Below are positions 37,912 to 49,934 of a DNA stretch of 64,000 nt, in pieces. Position 1 is the stretch's first letter. The number at the start of each line of letters is the position of its first letter. The position numbers and the translations under genes are program-made. The DNA comes from Neodiprion pinetum. Taxonomy: Eukaryota > Arthropoda > Insecta > Hymenoptera > Diprionidae. The stretch lies in assembly GCF_021155775.2 (NCBI RefSeq), contig NC_060235.2:33644607-33708606 (forward strand), read 5' to 3'. A model generated the notes under the pieces. The model was given only the letters and a program-made list of their open reading frames with translations, did no database searches and had not been told where the DNA came from.

Positions 37912-37951
37912 CTTTCTCTCTATTTTTCTCTCTCTTTCTCTCTCTCTCTCT
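37912..37951 (+). repeat. (CT)n-rich microsatellite
   Basis: Interrupted CT repeat without a neighbouring AATAAA or hairpin, so it is treated as a simple repeat. Confidence 0.85.
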
Positions 37952-39079
37952 GCTCCGCTTCGCGGGCGAGATGACAAAATTGAGAAAAGTTTGAAGGCTA
38001 TCGCTGTATAATGCGGCAAAAAGGCTCGGGAGGAAAAATATTATAATTGAGGGATCGAGTTTTAACGAGCGAAGGGAACCGAGGTGGGACTAGCGCGAGA
38101 GCGATGATTAACGCGGAGTAATTTAATAATTAAGTGGAACTTGTAGGCACCGAGTTATGCGGAAGTACTTTGTGCAATTGATCATGGCGCCAACGGCGTC
38201 CACGCCCCCATATGTATACCTTACTATGTGTGCTGTACCCGTTTGTTGGGTGAACGCAAAATTCCGGCTCGAATAGTTGACGGAAGTGCGACTCGCAGGT
38301 GACAAAAAGTCAAATATATGGGACATGTAAAGTCATGTATTCGTAACCCGTTAATTGCGTCAACCTTTCGCTCCTTGATATCGAAAGTTTGTCAGTTGAT
38401 AATTGATCGATCGATGTCTTTCATCTCTTCACTTGGCTCTTTACTCGATAATGACTCGAATTGATTTTTCACGCTCGGAATTTCAATATCCGAGTGTTGT
38501 AGCAAATTAAAACCTCGTCTCGTAAAATTTTCAAGCCCGATTGACTGAATGCAGTATCAATTTCCTATCGCAGAAACATGAGAAAATTTATAACAGATTT
38601 TTTACGATGTTCAACTTAGCACAGGCATCCTGCGGAGAGAATCACTTTACCCAATTACTTCAACTACCCGCTCACGTCGAAGGCGCGTACATTATCCGTT
38701 ATTGAATTTAAGGATTACCGCATCGTAACCTTCTTTTTTTCTTCTTCATTTGCGAGTCGATCGCGATACCGCTTTCAAATATTATTGCTTCGACAAAGTT
38801 TCGCATGTCTTGTACAATATATCCGTGAAAAAATGAAAAATCATCTTTCAAAAGAGAAGAAAAAAAAAAAAAACAACAAAATAGCAACGACACCCCCAAG
38901 ACAAGGGCAGTGCAATTTGTCCAAGGATCTGAAATATCTGAAAATCTGACTTCTCGCATCTCGTCGGTACCTTCACACTCGGAGTACAAAATTGGCTCGT
39001 CTTAAAATCTAGTCTCGCAAAACGGCGAAATCTTCACTCGGAGGGTCAGACGGCTGAGTTAGCCCCGGGGCTTTGGGAG

Positions 39080-39131
39080 AGAGAAACAGTGAGAGATAGA
39101 GAGACAGAGATAGAGAGAGAGAGGGAGAGCG
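39080..39131 (+). repeat. (GA)n-rich microsatellite
   Basis: Interrupted GAGA repeat. Unlike the LINE tails, it has no AATAAA or hairpin beside it on either strand. Confidence 0.85.
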
Positions 39132-39839
39132 TTGTAGGTCCTCCGAGAAGCGCACTATCTTGACCTGGACCAACCTCTCAACCGCAGCGTATCTCCCGCA
39201 AAATCGCCGCAGCACGCATAAACTGCATGACGTACACACGTGCACGCACCTATACAATATACATTCTATATGTATAATACCGGGGTTCGTTCGTTCCCGG
39301 TCCTTCCATTGAACAGGCTATAATTTATTAACATGCATAGCTCTCGCGTCAAATATCTTCCCACAGGGTGTCATAAGACTTCGGGATAACGACTTTGGGG
39401 CCTCACTGCACGCTCCCCGATGCCTCACCGAAAGCTTACATTTGCTAAATAATGGGAATAATATATTACACTTCTTCTCCTCCTCCGTATCTAAAATTTG
39501 ACCTCTGTGCTGCTATGTTTATCGAAATTCGTTATACCTGTTCGTTTCCAAATTCAAATCGAGATATCCAATCACGGAGATTCAGACTGATACTGACTTG
39601 GCACGTTTTCAAAAACGATTGGCGATGCGGTTTCGATAGTCACTCGTGCAGTGAGTGCATTCGAATCGAAGAACGGTTCAAGGAGTGGAGTTGTATTATT
39701 AATTCCGAATTAATTGGTGGCGAAACTTGAAGTAAAAAATCTGTTATATACGAAACAATAAGGTTTCGAATGGTCGCAAACCTGACGGCTTGAAATTCCA
39801 AAATGCATGATTTTGATAATTCAACTTACGATCGAGCAA

Positions 39840-40150
39840 AGTTCCAAAAAGTAAAATTCCCAAAAATTAAAGTTCCGACAGAGTAAAAAATCAGAAAAAT
39901 CGAAAACCAGAACGAGCTGGATTCTGAAAGTAAAAATATCGAAAATCCACAACAAAGAAAGATCAAAGTGTTGGAATTTCACCAAGCCAGAAACTCGCAG
40001 AACTGAAAATCCCGGATCATTCCGAATTTCTATGATTCGGATCTTGAAACTTTCTCATTTTCGGACTTTCGGAACTTTGCACTTTGCGAACTTCGAGCTT
40101 CGGGTTTCGGACCGTTCGAAACTTTGACGTTTCGCCGGTTTGATTGATTT
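39840..40150. repeat. Degenerate GAAA/TTCC array with strand switch
   Basis: The left half (about 39840-40010) is built of aaagttcc, aaaattcc and gaaaatc words. The right half (about 40020-40150) has the complementary words ttcggactttcggaactttg and gaacttcgagcttcgggttt. The change of strand makes the whole an imperfect long inverted repeat. No coding frame is present. Confidence 0.55.
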
Positions 40151-42731
40151 CCTAACTTTGAGTTTCAACGCAAAAAATTTCAAACTCGAAATTCCAATGC
40201 CGCCCGTGGTTCAAGTCTCGAATTTGACGCGCAAGAGAAACGTAACTTCGTTGGTTTCATTCTAGCGGGATGACGAACGGTTACTCGGTAAAACATAATA
40301 ATCTTCCCCCTTTTTTGTGACCAAAATTGGTGACGGCGCGCGGCGCTCGACACCGAGCCACAGGTATTATAGTCTTATACGAGTAGAAAACGGGTCGGCT
40401 GCATAGTTTATGGAGGGTTGTGTGTCAAAATAATACCTCTAAACGCAATAACGTCACCGCGCTTGTACAGGGTTAGGCCTTCGAGGTTTACACGAGTCAG
40501 TTTTGGGCGCCTCTCATGCAGGTATAACAGTCCGTAGTTTATACGTTCCCGGCAAGTCCGTATAACGCGTTATACGTATTTACAGATGCATCGTCATGTT
40601 CCAGCGTAAAGTACCGACTGTACAGCTGTGTGTGTAATAACAAGGAAGAATGTCGAGCAAGCTTGCTGCATTTCCGGAAAGCTTAATTTTTTTCAACCCT
40701 TATTCATTGGACGCTGCACAGTTATTCTTCGTTAGCCATTCATCATACGTACATATTTGTTACAATTTCCTTCTTTCCTTTCCTTGCTTGGATTGTTTGT
40801 TTCATTTTTCCGGCTTCGTTACAGTGATACAGTATTCTATTATTAGCCCAAGTTGCAAATTTTTCGTCGTGAATTTCCTCGCATTAAACTTGCCACTATA
40901 ATAACATTGCGATGGTAATAAATCATGCCCCCCCCCCTCCCATCTCTACCATATAGCCAGTTTCTTGGTGGGTGGCGAACGCGTTTGGAACGTGCAATTT
41001 TTCACTTTACACTTACACCTCCTTCCCACCCATATACATCTATACGTACAATGTACTCGCACCATCGGAACTTGGCGCGGAAGTGTATTACACCGAGTGA
41101 CGAACGAGCGTTGAACAGATTCGAGCTTACGCAAAAAGGTGAGGGGAATAAAAAAAAAAAAAACAAGAAAAAAAGAACGAATGTAACAAACGAAAATCCA
41201 GTAAACGATCTCTTTCATCGTCATACGAGTCAATTTCTTATTTCACAAATTTGACCCAGCACGGTTGAAAATTAGATTTAATTCCCATTCCGTGGAGCGA
41301 AGAAGGAAAGTTGTTCAAAATTGTGCGCGTATAGAGCTGCCGCGATGTGTGCGTGCATACGTGGATGTTGATAAGGGTGGGGTAAACCAGCCCAGCCAGC
41401 AGTTAACTGGATTTGAATTGGTTTGAAATGCGAAACAACAACTGTTTAGCGAATTTGCCGTTGCTGCTGCACCGAGTTCGCGAATACATATAGCTACGTG
41501 CTTCGGCCTCTGCGCCAGCTTCACCTGCATGTGTAAAAATCAATGTGCACACTTCGCAGTTACGATTGTGTGTGCAAGGCGCGGCGGTAATTTGCGTTTC
41601 ACCGTAAATGCACACGTAACACGTTATATTATAGCTGAAGAGTTTAAGGGTAATTTCCCTCGCAGAATCGTCGACGATAAGCCGGCGTACACGTACCTGT
41701 GACGGTATTCTAATCGCGATCTGTAGATCCTTCAGGATCTCTTTATCCCAGATGGCGTGTGGGAAAATTTGCATGGCTGAAAAATATGCATATGTTAACG
41801 GGGATGCTTTTTTTTCACCGCGGTGAAATAATAATTGACAAGCGTGACCGACAAAAAATGAAATTTTATTTTCAACTCCGCATCGAGGTAAAAATAAATT
41901 AAAACGAGACGTGATCGGTGTCATCCCCCCCCGGAATTTATTCCGCCGCGCGAACTCGCCGCAATCAATTCCAGTGGTCAACGAATGAAAATACACGAGG
42001 CACGTCATTTTTTATTTGACACGCGTTAAATCGCTCATCGTATTTCCCTCTGGTTTCTAACGCGAAAGACGAAAAAAAGGTAGCGAAAATCGTGAATAGT
42101 GATAATCGTGGTATAAAAATCGAAAAGTACAATGGAACCAGTCGACTCTTCGCGAGGCTACAGGAATCGGTAATTCGTCGTCAGTGAGTTAGCGTGATCG
42201 AAAACAGAAGCTGACGCAACGTGACGCGACGTAGTGAATCCGATCGGTTGGAGAACGCGAGTGAGTCATTTCGTGATGCTGTGCGATGCCCGTGACACAA
42301 GAATTCGGATATTACTGCCATACTGTAGCCTTATTAGAGAGCGAATTAAATGCAGGGAGGAAATGCGCGTAGATACCTGTAACGACTGTAACGGAGCGTC
42401 ATTGTTTTCCGTGCTGTACGATGATAATTATAGACGTAGAGAGGAGACGCGTAATTTACAATCTGTGTCGGAAATTGTTGCGATGCCATCGGCCGAGCTA
42501 TGTAATTAGAATTATTTGCGAGCCAATTTAAGATTAAAGTCAATTAGAGACACAAATCTTATCTCAAACCATATTTTCTCCATTCCATACCTGAAGTTCA
42601 TTTCATAATTTCACCTATATTTTGTTCGATTCGTTGTTTGTGTAGTATGTAAACAGCTAAACGTCGAACGAGAATTCGGAAATTGAATATCGCGCGGTTT
42701 TGAGTCTAATATAGAAGTTGGCCGCGTTCTT
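40151..42731. other. No gene recognised
   Basis: Longest frame 201 codons on the minus strand (41403-42008), without a domain and with a composition like its surroundings. It leads up to LINE copy A. Confidence 0.55.
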
Positions 42732-42944
42732 TTGCAGCGATTTTTATTTCCTACTGTGAGTAGGAGTTTGAAATTTCAAAGATCCGGCTTGCGGTTTTTT
42801 TTATCTCCGTTTCTCCGCAAGTCGTTCGCGGTTTTAGCCTGCACACTCTGGAACTCTGTACCAATAGACCTCAGGAGGAGAGCCTCCTTGCAAGGTTTTA
42901 AGACGGCCTTTCGTGCGTTATTGCTTGCAGGTGGTGATGCTTAG
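42732..42944 (+). pseudogene. LINE reverse-transcriptase ORF, C-terminal fragment (copy A)
   Basis: The frame encodes about 70 residues ending RKSFAVLACTLWNSVPIDLRR, then RASLQGFKTAFRALLLAGGDA and a stop at 42942-42944. The pattern [FVC]xxxxxLWNSLPxxLRxxxSLxxFKxxLRxxLL is the hallmark end of ORF2 in CR1/L2/Jockey-group LINEs. There is no ATG in family context, since the protein is cut at its 5' end. The endonuclease and polymerase domains are absent. The hairpin, AATAAA and microsatellite tail downstream support the assignment. Confidence 0.82.
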
Positions 42945-43222
42945 TCCCCAATGTACGTATGCTTGTAGAGTCAGCATAATTTAATTTATTAATTTACAAC
43001 TTTATCTTATATTTATTTATCTTCATTTATCTTTATTTCTATTTTCCTCGAGAGTAAGCGCGTCTTGTGCGCTCTCTTGTAAAACTTTTTATGTATGTGA
43101 AACCTTATTTTCCTTCTTATTCTTTAATACTTGTATTTACTGTTTTACTGTTTACTTTTAATTTTAAGCTTCCACGATCACCTGTAACCTTTTACTAAAT
43201 TTTCTGTATCGATTTTTGCACG

Positions 43223-43253
43223 GTGCTCTTAGGGGACCTCAGTCCCAGAGCAC
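43223..43253 (+). other. 3' hairpin of LINE copy A
   Basis: GTGCTCT (43223-43229) pairs with AGAGCAC (43247-43253). An inner GGGAC (43233-43237) pairs with GTCCC (43242-43246) around a CTCA loop. It sits two bases before AATAAA. Confidence 0.8.
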
Positions 43254-43255
43254 GT

Positions 43256-43290
43256 AATAAACTGCTCTCTCTCTTTCTCCCTTTCTCTGT
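43256..43290 (+). repeat. AATAAA and (TC)n tail of LINE copy A
   Basis: AATAAA at 43256-43261, then an interrupted TC tract. The same order occurs on the minus strand in copies B and C. Confidence 0.8.
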
Positions 43291-43439
43291 TTTCAGAGAA
43301 AAAATGAAGTTCTTGTGATCACAACGAAAATTAATAATTGAGATTTAACTGGAATTTCGCGTTTTGAAGTTTAGAGAATCAACTTCAATTATTTTCATTT
43401 AAATTCGCGGTGTTCGATAGGTGGAAAACAAATTAAGAA

Positions 43440-43800
43440 CATTTAGAGTTTTACGAAAATTGGTATGTACTCGAAGGTTTGTTGAGTAGCTGATCACGAA
43501 TCTGAGGTCAGATTTGCGAAATTCAAAATGGCGAATCCAATATCGTGGGAAAAAAATGTAAATTCATTTGGATTTTGGTAGAAATTAATAGGCGGAAGTT
43601 TTTTGGGTCACCGATAACGAATCCAAGGCCGGAATTCCAAAATTTTGAATGCCGGAACCATTATAGTGGTTTAAAATAAAAATACTGGTCATATTTTCAT
43701 GTAATATAGTACCCGAGGGCTCTTAAATTGCTAATCACGTATTTGAACTCGTGGTTTGAAATTCGAATTGGATATTAATGTATTATTTTTTTCTGTGAAT
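43440..43800 (+). repeat. Diverged ~120-bp repeat modules, locus 2
   Basis: Three successive units begin at about 43469 (actcgaaggtttgttgagta), 43591 (ggcggaagttttttgggtca) and 43711 (acccgagggctcttaaattg). Each is followed by a [C/T]GATnACGAAT-like stretch and a caaaatgg-like stretch in the first two. The spacing of 122 and 120 bases gives the period. They match locus 1 near 5.1-5.5 kb. Confidence 0.65.
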
Positions 43801-44343
43801 TCGGAACTTCAAAAAACGGGAAGTTCGAGGGCTGGCTCTTATTATATACATATATGTAAATTATATCTTATTATGCGAATTCTATCGATTGACTCATAAA
43901 TTCCGTACTTGTAAAATAAGCAATTCTACGCATACAGCGGCGATGCTCCACACCGGTTAAATATAAATTTCACACTGTGTCCAGATTTTTCGAAAAGTTA
44001 GTCATCCCGCCGAAGATGACGTAATATTGAACGTACAAGGAATTATTTACAGGGTATAACAGCCGACAAATCTAGACGGATTCGAATCCCGGGAGAGATG
44101 AACTGCGGTCATTGCAGTTTCAGCGACAATCTTATCTCCTTGCTACACGCGAGTAACGTTATTGCAATATTCGTAGTGATATATTCTACTTCGGAGTATC
44201 TAGCGTGTGAATTTAAAATGAACCGACGTTTTTCCCAGGATGCATAATCGGATGGTCACCGCATCGTGCGATATCAAAATCGTGTTAATTCATGTCGCTT
44301 TCGTCTCCTCTACTCAAATTTTTTTTAAAACTGTATCAATCTT

Positions 44344-44361
44344 TCATTCATTCATTCATTC
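44344..44361 (+). repeat. (ATTC)n microsatellite
   Basis: Four to five ATTC units. Confidence 0.85.
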
Positions 44362-44625
44362 GTTTGTTGTAAAACCGGCATTTTGTGCATTTCGCGATAC
44401 ACATATACCTATGTGCAACTACAGTGTGTAATATAATCCAGACCCGAGAGAGTACGATTAACAAAAACGTTGCGTAAGGATACATAATGTTAAATTTATG
44501 CGTATTGTACAGCATTGTGCGTGTGTATAAAGAGTAACGGGTTGTTTTAAATTCGCCCAGCTATTGTATTCGCTTGTACTCCGAGATGCAAACCTGTTCA
44601 GTGACTCACGCTGCTGATGGAAAAT

Positions 44626-44650
44626 GTAACGTAACGTAAAGTAACGTAAT
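44626..44650 (+). repeat. GTAAC short tandem repeat
   Basis: gtaacgtaacgtaaagtaacgtaa, a short GTAAC-based repeat. About 15 bases later TAGGGCC (near 44663) pairs with GGCCCTA (near 44693) as a small hairpin. Confidence 0.6.
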
Positions 44651-47050
44651 TTAAACAACGTTAGGGCCGAGATTCGCGGCTTTTGCGAGCTGGGCCCTAC
44701 GTCGAATATTGGGTGAATATTTCCGAGATTTTTGGCGCGAAGTAAAAAATTCACAACACTTTTGTGATCCTTGGAGATTATTTGAATATTTTTACCGAAT
44801 CTCGTTCGAATAATCCAATCTCGATGTCGACTTTCGCTCCGTAATGTAATCGTAGGAAATTTGATTCCAATTTCCCCCCCTTTTTTTGCTCACGAACTCA
44901 TCAAGCGCCTTTTTCAAAAATTCTCTCCTCCGAAGACGAGACGTTAAATTTCTTCAGTTCTCGAGTGTCAAGCGCTATGCCGAAACGTGTCAAGTCATAT
45001 AACTGCAGTTTCGATGAACAAATCTCACATCAGGGCGTCAAATAACGAACGAACGGAAAAAGCGAGACGTTCGTGATGCGAGACACGTCCTTGGAGGCAG
45101 CGTCGAGAATAGACCACTTCCTGTATAAGCTTTAATTTATTAACCATTCGCTGCGTGCCGTGCGCATAATCCACGCTTTCTTTACCAATGTTCGATGCTT
45201 GAGACACGATCACGCATGTATTGACTGTGAGAAGCTCGTCGTATCTCGAGCGAAATTTTCAGTCGGATGCTGCGGTGGATCTGAAATCGCGAATATAGAT
45301 TAATGACTCGTAAAGAATTCCAGCGACCCCGGCTACTTCCGCCCATCGCATCTATCGCCAATTAATAGATATGTGTGCCCAGCACATGGTGCCCTTTATA
45401 ATTCAACATTCTCCGGAAACGACACATTTTAAATTACCACACGTATTTTTTTTTTTTTTTGATCACGGTCAATTCGCTGCGAATCAGTAGCTGTCTAAAT
45501 TCTTACAGTGTGAACGGATGTTTACGTAACGTAAGTAACTCCGGCTGGTAGTTTGATTGGACGTTCGTTGTACGTAGAAGCGGCTATATCGGAACTGCGA
45601 ATATGTTTCTTTCATTTTTTTTCGATACTCGTTGCATCCGAAGTCCGAAGCTCAATATCGCGCAGAACAATAAAGATTTACAATTTTTGGTTCATACAAC
45701 GATATTTTAAGAAATAAACGTTAGCATACATGCATATTTAGATGAAAATAGGTTGAAATTTTATTGTAACAAAAACGTACAACTGTTACGAATAAAAGAG
45801 ACGGGTCGATTTGTAAAAATAAAAAACAAAATAAAATTGAATGTACTATTTGTGAGTGACGAATTTTCATTCAAATTACGGCATTGAATAACTTTTATAC
45901 TTGACGCTTTTCGGATCGTCGAACCCTTGGTTTGTCAATCGTCATTAGCAGACGTAGTGTCGAATTTTCTGGACACATGTTACACGTATAATATATATTT
46001 TATGGCTGGACACGGGAGAGGAACATTAAAATATTATAAGCAATTCCTATATTGCATCGATGTCTAGATTGTCGGATAAACCACAGGTTTTTCTTTTCGC
46101 GGAATTTTTTCATCTTCTCGACTCTCTGACAAATTGGGCCGGATTCTTGAACGCGAAAACTGCTTTCGCGTAAAAGCTTTTCTTCTTCTCATTCTCTTCA
46201 TGCCATGTCCGAACAGCTATTCTTTACATAATCAATAAAACAAAAAAAAAAAAACCAACAACAACAAAACAAATATTAAAAATGACTCTTTTTCACTTGC
46301 ATTCTGTATTGATATAGATGCAATGCAAAGCTTGAAAATAAAGAACGCGTAATTGATACTTGAAAATTTCGTATATAATCATCTTCTTGAAATTTCGAAA
46401 ATCAAGGGACAGAAAGTTTATAAAACTGTTTCGTACCCTCAGCATTCCCACTATAAAAAACATTTTTCTTCCTTTTCGAAAAATCTAAGAAATAATTTCT
46501 CCAGTGTGCGATTCTTGAAATATTTTTCGAGTTTCGTACAACGATATGGAGGGGAGGGAAGGGTAGATCAATTCAGACGTCTCGATCTCTCTTCTTTCCT
46601 CTAAAAATAAACAATGCGTGACAGAAAACCCGCAGCTTCTAAAAAAAAAAGAAATTAAATCAATAATGTGATAGAAGAAAAAAAATAGACAAATACGACC
46701 ACTTCCGATGTATACAGGGAAAGAATTATTCTAATTTTTTTCCACCTCTTTAGCGTCGAGATCCCGTTAAACTTCGTACGATATTCCTTTCGTGTTTCTA
46801 AATTTAGGAAAACGCTGATTAAAGTTCTTCGAACTCGAGGGATCCGTTTCTTATATTATTCGGTGTGGGACGATCCCACGACAGCCGATGGCTTGTTTGT
46901 TTCCTGTATATTTCTGATGTTTCTTTTTCATATTCCTTTCTTGATTCGTTCGTCTTCTCGTTCGGGGAACGTTTATTTCTTCAAACAAAAGACGCGGTGC
47001 TTGGATACGAAGCAACGTGGGTTGCGACAGTCCTGCGTGCGACGTATAAG

Positions 47051-49400
47051 AGGTGGAGAATAATTTCCTTTTTCTCTTCCTTTCTTCCTCCTTTCATACT
47101 CAAGTATATACGCCTAAAAATTCAAGCGTACATTTCGAGGGAACAACGAGGAGGGTGCCGTGCCTTTCAGCGACGAAACCCCTCGTTGCCTGCGCTCTCC
47201 GGGGGATTAAAATTTGTATAATTTTTGACCGCGCCATTCAGTCGCCGAGTCCTGCAGTGCCAGGCCAGCGTGTGGAGCTGTACCTCTCGCAAGGGTCGAA
47301 GACGACGAATGAAAGGAAACAAGGCGAGAGCGCTGCGCCGACTGACTCGAGCGACGAGCTAGTTCTGCAGCGGTGGACTGATTTATGATTTCTGTTGTAC
47401 AAAAAGAGGGCAAGGGTGTAATAACGAAAAAAAGACATCGTATCCTGATCGTTTTATCGGGGCTTGCAAGCCGTAATACTAACTGCGAGGTAGCGAGGGA
47501 TACAAACAAACAATTACACGCCATCGGAGAGTGCTTTGTTTTCTCATCAGTCGTCTCAAAGAAAGCGTCTCCGATTACAGGTGCATCTGTGCATAACGTA
47601 CACACGACGCGTAACACACTCGGAGAAACGAGGAGTCTCAAATTTCAGGTTTCATCGTTCTATTCCACACGCCGTCGCGATGCAGCGGCGGATACTCGAA
47701 TAAATTACCCATGATGCGCGTGTGCCGGCTGCGGACGCCGGATCGGCAATAACAACCTTGCCGGCGTTAAGAAGGCGTCCGTCCCCCGTGAAGTGGTGCA
47801 GTTATCGATTCGAGGCAGTTAAACCGCGGTCTAGACGCGGAGGGCGGATTCGATTGTTTCGCAAAAGAAGCTCGGCGATAACGATCGATTCTCTTCCCGA
47901 TCCATCCTCGTGTTCATGGAAATTCTCGAATCTTCCGCGGCGCTCAAGCGCTCCGAGTATCGTCGCGATCCGACAATTGAACCCCCTTCAGTCGATGCTC
48001 TCCGTCAACCCGTATATTATATTAGTCGAGCGATTCGCTCGCCATCAATCCGCGAGTGAGACGCCAGAGTTGTCAACCACGAACTACGCGTCGTACGAAA
48101 ACGCCTCGCAGGTTGAGCGCCACTGCCGGCCAGCTGAGCCCCGGGCGTGTAGGCGGATGAGCGTAGAGGGGAAACTCGGTGGTGGGGGAAAGCGATCTTG
48201 CGAGGGGGAGATGGAGGGAGCAGTAAACACGCCGGCGCCTCAGTCGCGCCGCGTCCGTCGTGCGAGGAGCGTCGCCGCGCGTTCCTTGTTCGCGAAAAGT
48301 CTTCCTGGAGGACAAAAAAGGAGTCAGCTAACGATAAAAGATCTCCAGTTCTCGACACGCTATTTGCGAGGTTTGTTTTGTGTTTTTTTGTTTATCTTCG
48401 TTTCGCGTTTTCTCGATGACTACGGTGGGTGCGCGTTTTTGTTGTTAGTTCGGTATCTGTGCTGAAATATGGGTGCGTAAAATCGCATCGTGAAAAAGGT
48501 TGAAGAAACGTTTGTTATGTACCGGAGGTGCGCTTTAGACGGTTGAGATTTTCACACAAGAGTGAGATTTCTTTCGCGGACAGAATATCGACAAGGATTT
48601 ATTCGCACTGTTAGCCAGGTGAACAGACTCGAGATCTGTGATGGATTTATGGTGACCGGTCAGTATCTCAAACGCCTTGTTCGAAATCGTTTGATTTTGT
48701 GTTTTAGTTGAGGCGAAAGGCTCAAGTTTGTTGTTCAGTTCGCGTTCTTTCGTTCGTTTGTTCTTTATACGTCAGTGAATGGAAGAAGAGAGGAGACGGA
48801 AGTTTTTACGACCTTCGCTTCGCTTGGAACAAAGACTCCCGGCTGGCTCGGCACCGTTTTATCGATTCAGCTCTCTCTCTATCTACGTAATGTGAGTTGT
48901 TGAACAGAATTACGCCAAGATGTCACCCTCCGGGTGCGCTCTTCTAGGTTCAATCTCCACATTCCACTCTTCCGGTGAAGCAACACGGGAGGAACTAATC
49001 GTTTCACTTCCTCGGCGTCTGTTGTTGTCATTTGCAGATCGCCCGACGCTCGCCGTGTCCAACACCCGACGATTTCGACGATACTTTCGTCCGTTGGAAT
49101 AGGGCATAAAGTTACGCGAAATCCGCAAGTGAGCGTATTTGAGCACAACTGAGTTCTCTCTCTACACGCGCTTCCGCGTCTATGACCGATCGCGATGGAT
49201 CGTCTAACCAATTTCGTAACCTCGCCCCTCGCCCATCAATCTCGCCGTGCACGCACGCTAGCCGAACGACGCGTGTTTCGTTGGCTACAATTTGTTGTTT
49301 CAAGGGATCAGAGGCGAGCGAACGATCGTTGGAACATTTACCTGTCCCGCGAGCCCGTCGCGATCGCATTACGACGTTGTTGCTCTCTTCTTTTTCTTGT
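47051..49400. other. GC/CpG-rich stretch, possible promoter or first-exon region
   Basis: Clearly richer in G, C and CpG than its surroundings. It holds the longest non-transposon open frame (47722-48465 +, 247 codons), but that frame begins with GTG, shows no domain and overlaps minus-strand frames. GCGAG/GTTTGT near 48370 and CCAG/GTGAAC near 48619 are donor-like. A 5' untranslated exon or promoter is possible. This is inference. Confidence 0.3.
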
Positions 49401-49903
49401 TCTTATTTGTATTGTTGTTTTTTTTTTTTTTTTGATAAATATTCTTATTTTCGGTCATTTGCCTTTACGCGGAAATTATGTTAATCAATTAGTTGACTTT
49501 GAATCGATTAGACGCGATCGTTTTGCCGCTGTCATCGATGTTTCAAGAGCCAACACGCAACTGTCCTCAAATACCTGAACCGATTGCGTATCAGTCGGTC
49601 TCATTCTCCGGTGTTTATCGAAAGGCGTGACTAGGCGTAGATATCCGTGTAAGATAGCGATGCAGCGAGTATTTCATCGCTGTGACTTCGTAAAAACAAA
49701 AAAAAAATCGCTCAATGCTCTCTGCTCCGAGCGAAATTCACGTACGAATCGTTACAATGCGTAGCCTATAGGTACCCATACGATAACTGTATAAATTATG
49801 GGCACGTCAATTCGAGGGTCAGGGCCTGGATTCTAACACACCTATCATGTCTTTGCGTATTGTGCCTAGTCTCTATCCCGTAACGCTACTCTATTCTACA
49901 TAG

Positions 49904-49934
49904 CCCCCCCCCCCCCATTCTCTCTCTCTCTCTC
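49904..49934 (+). repeat. C13 run joined to (CT)n
   Basis: Thirteen C followed after ATT by CT repeats. Confidence 0.85.

Larger units (their letters stand above)
31951..39839. other. No gene recognised
   Basis: Open frames of at most 123 codons, none with a recognisable domain. A (TTC)-rich pyrimidine tract lies near 33060-33120. TTAAGGGGGCTT at 32779-32790 resembles the Kolobok-like terminus for 12 bases only. Confidence 0.55.
42732..43293 (+). mobile_element. 5'-truncated LINE tail (copy A)
   Basis: This holds the C-terminal part of a reverse-transcriptase ORF, a ~280-bp A/T-rich 3' untranslated region, a 31-nt hairpin (43223-43253), AATAAA (43256-43261) and a (TC)n-rich tail (43264-43290). 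The left limit is not sharp: the same frame stays open back to about 42687 without clear family motifs. It is a dead fragment left by incomplete reverse transcription. Confidence 0.8.
43801..47050. other. No gene recognised, AT-rich
   Basis: AT-rich DNA with A-rich runs near 46240-46275 (aataaaacaaaaaaaaaaaa) that could be an old retroposed tail. No upstream body was recognised. Confidence 0.55.

Noticed and set aside
37912..37951. (CT)n as another LINE tail
   Set aside because: No AATAAA or 30-nt hairpin precedes it. The same check failed for the CT/GA tracts near 20.2, 39.1, 49.9, 59.7 and 62.0 kb.
41403..42008. 201-codon minus-strand open frame
   Set aside because: No family motif, odd mixture of residues, and no promoter, splice or polyadenylation context that I could tie to it.
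44070..44100. GGATTCGAATCCC as a tRNA T-arm
   Set aside because: No A-box, anticodon arm or acceptor stem could be built around it. A similar word near 62445 fails in the same way.
47722..48465. 247-codon open frame as a host gene
   Set aside because: It starts with GTG rather than ATG, has no recognisable domain, is Arg/Ser-rich as GC-rich DNA gives by chance, and overlaps several minus-strand frames.
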